In this document: piece after piece, positions 9,314 to 10,090 of the stretch | How the letters are laid out: each line of letters opens with the position of its first letter | Position numbering within the stretch: the first letter of the stretch is position 1 | Source: Pseudomonadota bacterium | GTDB taxonomy: Bacteria; Pseudomonadota; Gammaproteobacteria; Xanthomonadales; Xanthomonadaceae | Assembly (NCBI GenBank): GCA_023393895.1 | Contig: JAEXBT010000007.1 | Span: 1-10,090, forward strand | Length of the DNA stretch: 10,090 nt | Direction of reading: 5' to 3' | Made by a program: the position numbers and the translations under genes | Notes under the pieces: model-generated | The model's input: the letters and a program-made list of their open reading frames with translations, nothing else | What the model was told of the DNA's origin: nothing | The model's database searches: none

Positions 9314-9374
9314 CCGAGGGGCGCTGCGATGGCCGGGTTTGTCCGCCACCAGGCTCGGTACGACAACGGCGCCC
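9314..9374 (+). ncRNA. SAH riboswitch (S-adenosylhomocysteine aptamer) in the ahcY leader
   Basis: This RNA binds S-adenosylhomocysteine and raises expression of the gene that removes it. The architecture is complete. P1 pairs CCGAG (9314-9318) with CTCGG (9354-9358). A short P2 pairs TGGC (9330-9333) with GCCA (9345-9348). The long-range pseudoknot P4 pairs GGGCGC (9319-9324) with GCGCCC (9369-9374). The conserved core GCGCTGC (9321-9327), CCAGG before the closing P1 strand, and AACGGCGC (9365-9372) match the family as I remember it. Compared with the usual GAGCGC and GCGCUC pseudoknot strands, both differ in a compensating way. It sits 31 bases before ahcY, the expected location for this class. 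Confidence 0.93.
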
Positions 9375-9395
9375 GTGACTGACTCCATCAATCAC
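9375..9395 (+). promoter_or_regulatory. Small hairpin between the riboswitch and the ahcY start; possible expression platform
   Basis: GTGA (9375-9378) and TGA (9380-9382) can pair with TCA (9388-9390) and TCAC (9392-9395) across one C-A mismatch, with the loop CTCCA. The stem begins at the base after the pseudoknot and ends one base before the weak Shine-Dalgarno GGA (9396-9398), which is seven bases from the ATG. Its position could link ligand binding to ribosome access. No T-run follows, so it is not a terminator. Confidence 0.4.
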
Positions 9396-9405
9396 GGAAA
9401 CCGCC

Positions 9406-10090
9406 ATGAACGCACAGCCGAAGACCTTCTCGACCGAAGGCGACTACAAGGTCGCCGACATCTCCCTGGCCGACTGGGGCCGCAAGGAGATCGACATCGC
9501 CGAGCACGAAATGCCCGGCCTGATGTCCATCCGCCGCAAGTACGCCGCGACCGCCCCGCTGAAGGGCGTGCGCGTGACCGGCTCGCTGCACATGACCATC
9601 CAGACCGCGGTGCTAATCGAAACGCTGAAGGACATCGGCGCCGACGTGCGCTGGGCCTCCTGCAACATCTTCTCGACCCAGGACCACGCCGCCGCCGCGA
9701 TCGCCGCCACCGGGACGCCGGTGTTCGCGTGGAAGGGCGAGACGCTGGAGGAATACTGGGACTGCACGCTCGATGCGCTGTCCTTCCCCGACCCGGCCGG
9801 TGGCTTCCGCGGCCCGGAACTCGTCGTCGATGACGGCGGCGACGTCACCCTGCTGATCCACAAGGGCCTCGAGCTCGAGCAGGGTTCCAAGTGGGCCGAC
9901 GAGCCTGGCGCCAACCACGAGGAGCAGGTCATCAAGAACCTGCTCAAGCGCGTCGCCAAGGAGCGCCCGGGCTTCTGGGGCAAGGTCGTGGCCGAGTGGA
10001 AGGGCGTCTCCGAGGAGACCACCACCGGCGTGCACCGCCTCTACCAGCTGGCGCAGGACGGCAAGCTGCTGGTGCCGGCGATCAACGTCA
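9406..10090 (+). CDS. ahcY: Adenosylhomocysteinase (S-adenosylhomocysteine hydrolase), 3' end beyond the window
   Basis: AhcY is an NAD-dependent cytoplasmic enzyme that splits S-adenosylhomocysteine into adenosine and homocysteine, relieving product inhibition of methyltransferases and returning homocysteine to the methionine cycle. The first 228 residues are present; the family is about 430-480 long. Visible motifs are [14 protein letters not shown] (16-29), [17 protein letters not shown] (58-74, with substrate-binding H62 and T64), the family signature [16 protein letters not shown] (85-100), [10 protein letters not shown] (141-150) and [12 protein letters not shown] (202-213). The window ends at LLVPAINV, just before the expected NDS motif and the catalytic lysine. 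The ATG at 9406 follows a weak GGA ribosome site and gives the usual xanthomonad N terminus. Expression is probably raised when SAH accumulates, through the upstream riboswitch. In related genomes metF often follows ahcY, but that region is outside the window. Confidence 0.97.
   Translation, partial: MNAQPKTFSTEGDYKVADISLADWGRKEIDIAEHEMPGLMSIRRKYAATAPLKGVRVTGSLHMTIQTAVLIETLKDIGADVRWASCNIFSTQDHAAAAIAATGTPVFAWKGETLEEYWDCTLDALSFPDPAGGFRGPELVVDDGGDVTLLIHKGLELEQGSKWADEPGANHEEQVIKNLLKRVAKERPGFWGKVVAEWKGVSEETTTGVHRLYQLAQDGKLLVPAINV

Larger units (their letters stand above)
9198..9405. promoter_or_regulatory. Divergent regulatory region of the S9 peptidase gene and ahcY
   Basis: This 208-bp region contains the peptidase Shine-Dalgarno (9204-9209), a CGGAT direct repeat (9241-9250), two copies of TCATCC eight bases apart (9276-9281 and 9284-9289), the element shared with metK, the ahcY -10 box and the SAH riboswitch. 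I cannot point to a convincing minus-strand promoter for the peptidase. Confidence 0.5.

Overview
This is a high-GC, densely coded chromosomal window. It most resembles a gammaproteobacterium of the Xanthomonadaceae (Xanthomonas, Lysobacter or Luteimonas relatives). The reasons are the MetK and AhcY protein sequences, a SAH riboswitch in front of ahcY, and an S9-family peptidase of a kind common in that group. This assignment comes from recognised protein and RNA families, not from a database search. No insertion sequence, prophage, CRISPR array, tRNA or rRNA is visible.

Layout. Positions 68-553 (minus) encode a small predicted lipoprotein. It diverges from dusB (688-1674, plus), a tRNA-dihydrouridine synthase; the 134-bp gap between them holds a perfect 10-bp hairpin. 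A three-gene minus-strand operon follows, read from 5244 down to 1632. Its genes are a PlsC-type acyltransferase fused to an OlsB-like N-acyltransferase (3541-5244), an LpxH-like metallophosphoesterase (2729-3544, TTG start overlapping the preceding stop), and a YdjM-type membrane-bound predicted metal-dependent hydrolase (1632-2708). The operon's last gene overlaps the tail of dusB by 43 bp. These three genes look like an envelope or lipid-metabolism unit.

The right half concerns the S-adenosylmethionine cycle. metK (5439-6670, plus) makes SAM, and ahcY (from 9406, running off the window end) removes the S-adenosylhomocysteine left after methylation. As sequenced, metK carries a single-base deletion in its glycine-rich signature near 6243, either a sequence error or a real frameshift. 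A strong bidirectional terminator (6694-6722) separates metK from a convergent exported S9 peptidase gene (6738-9197, minus). The 208-bp divergent region between that peptidase and ahcY contains a -10 box and a complete SAH riboswitch (9314-9374), followed by a small hairpin and a weak Shine-Dalgarno.

The most interesting unexplained signal is a 23-bp element, identical at 19 positions, upstream of both metK (5411-5433) and ahcY (9282-9304). It has the form of an imperfect inverted repeat, ATCCG-N6-nGGAT or a close variant. It may be a shared operator for a SAM-cycle transcription factor, which would place ahcY under both transcriptional and RNA-level control. I found no clearly new multi-gene system; the acyltransferase operon and the shared element are the best candidates for further work.
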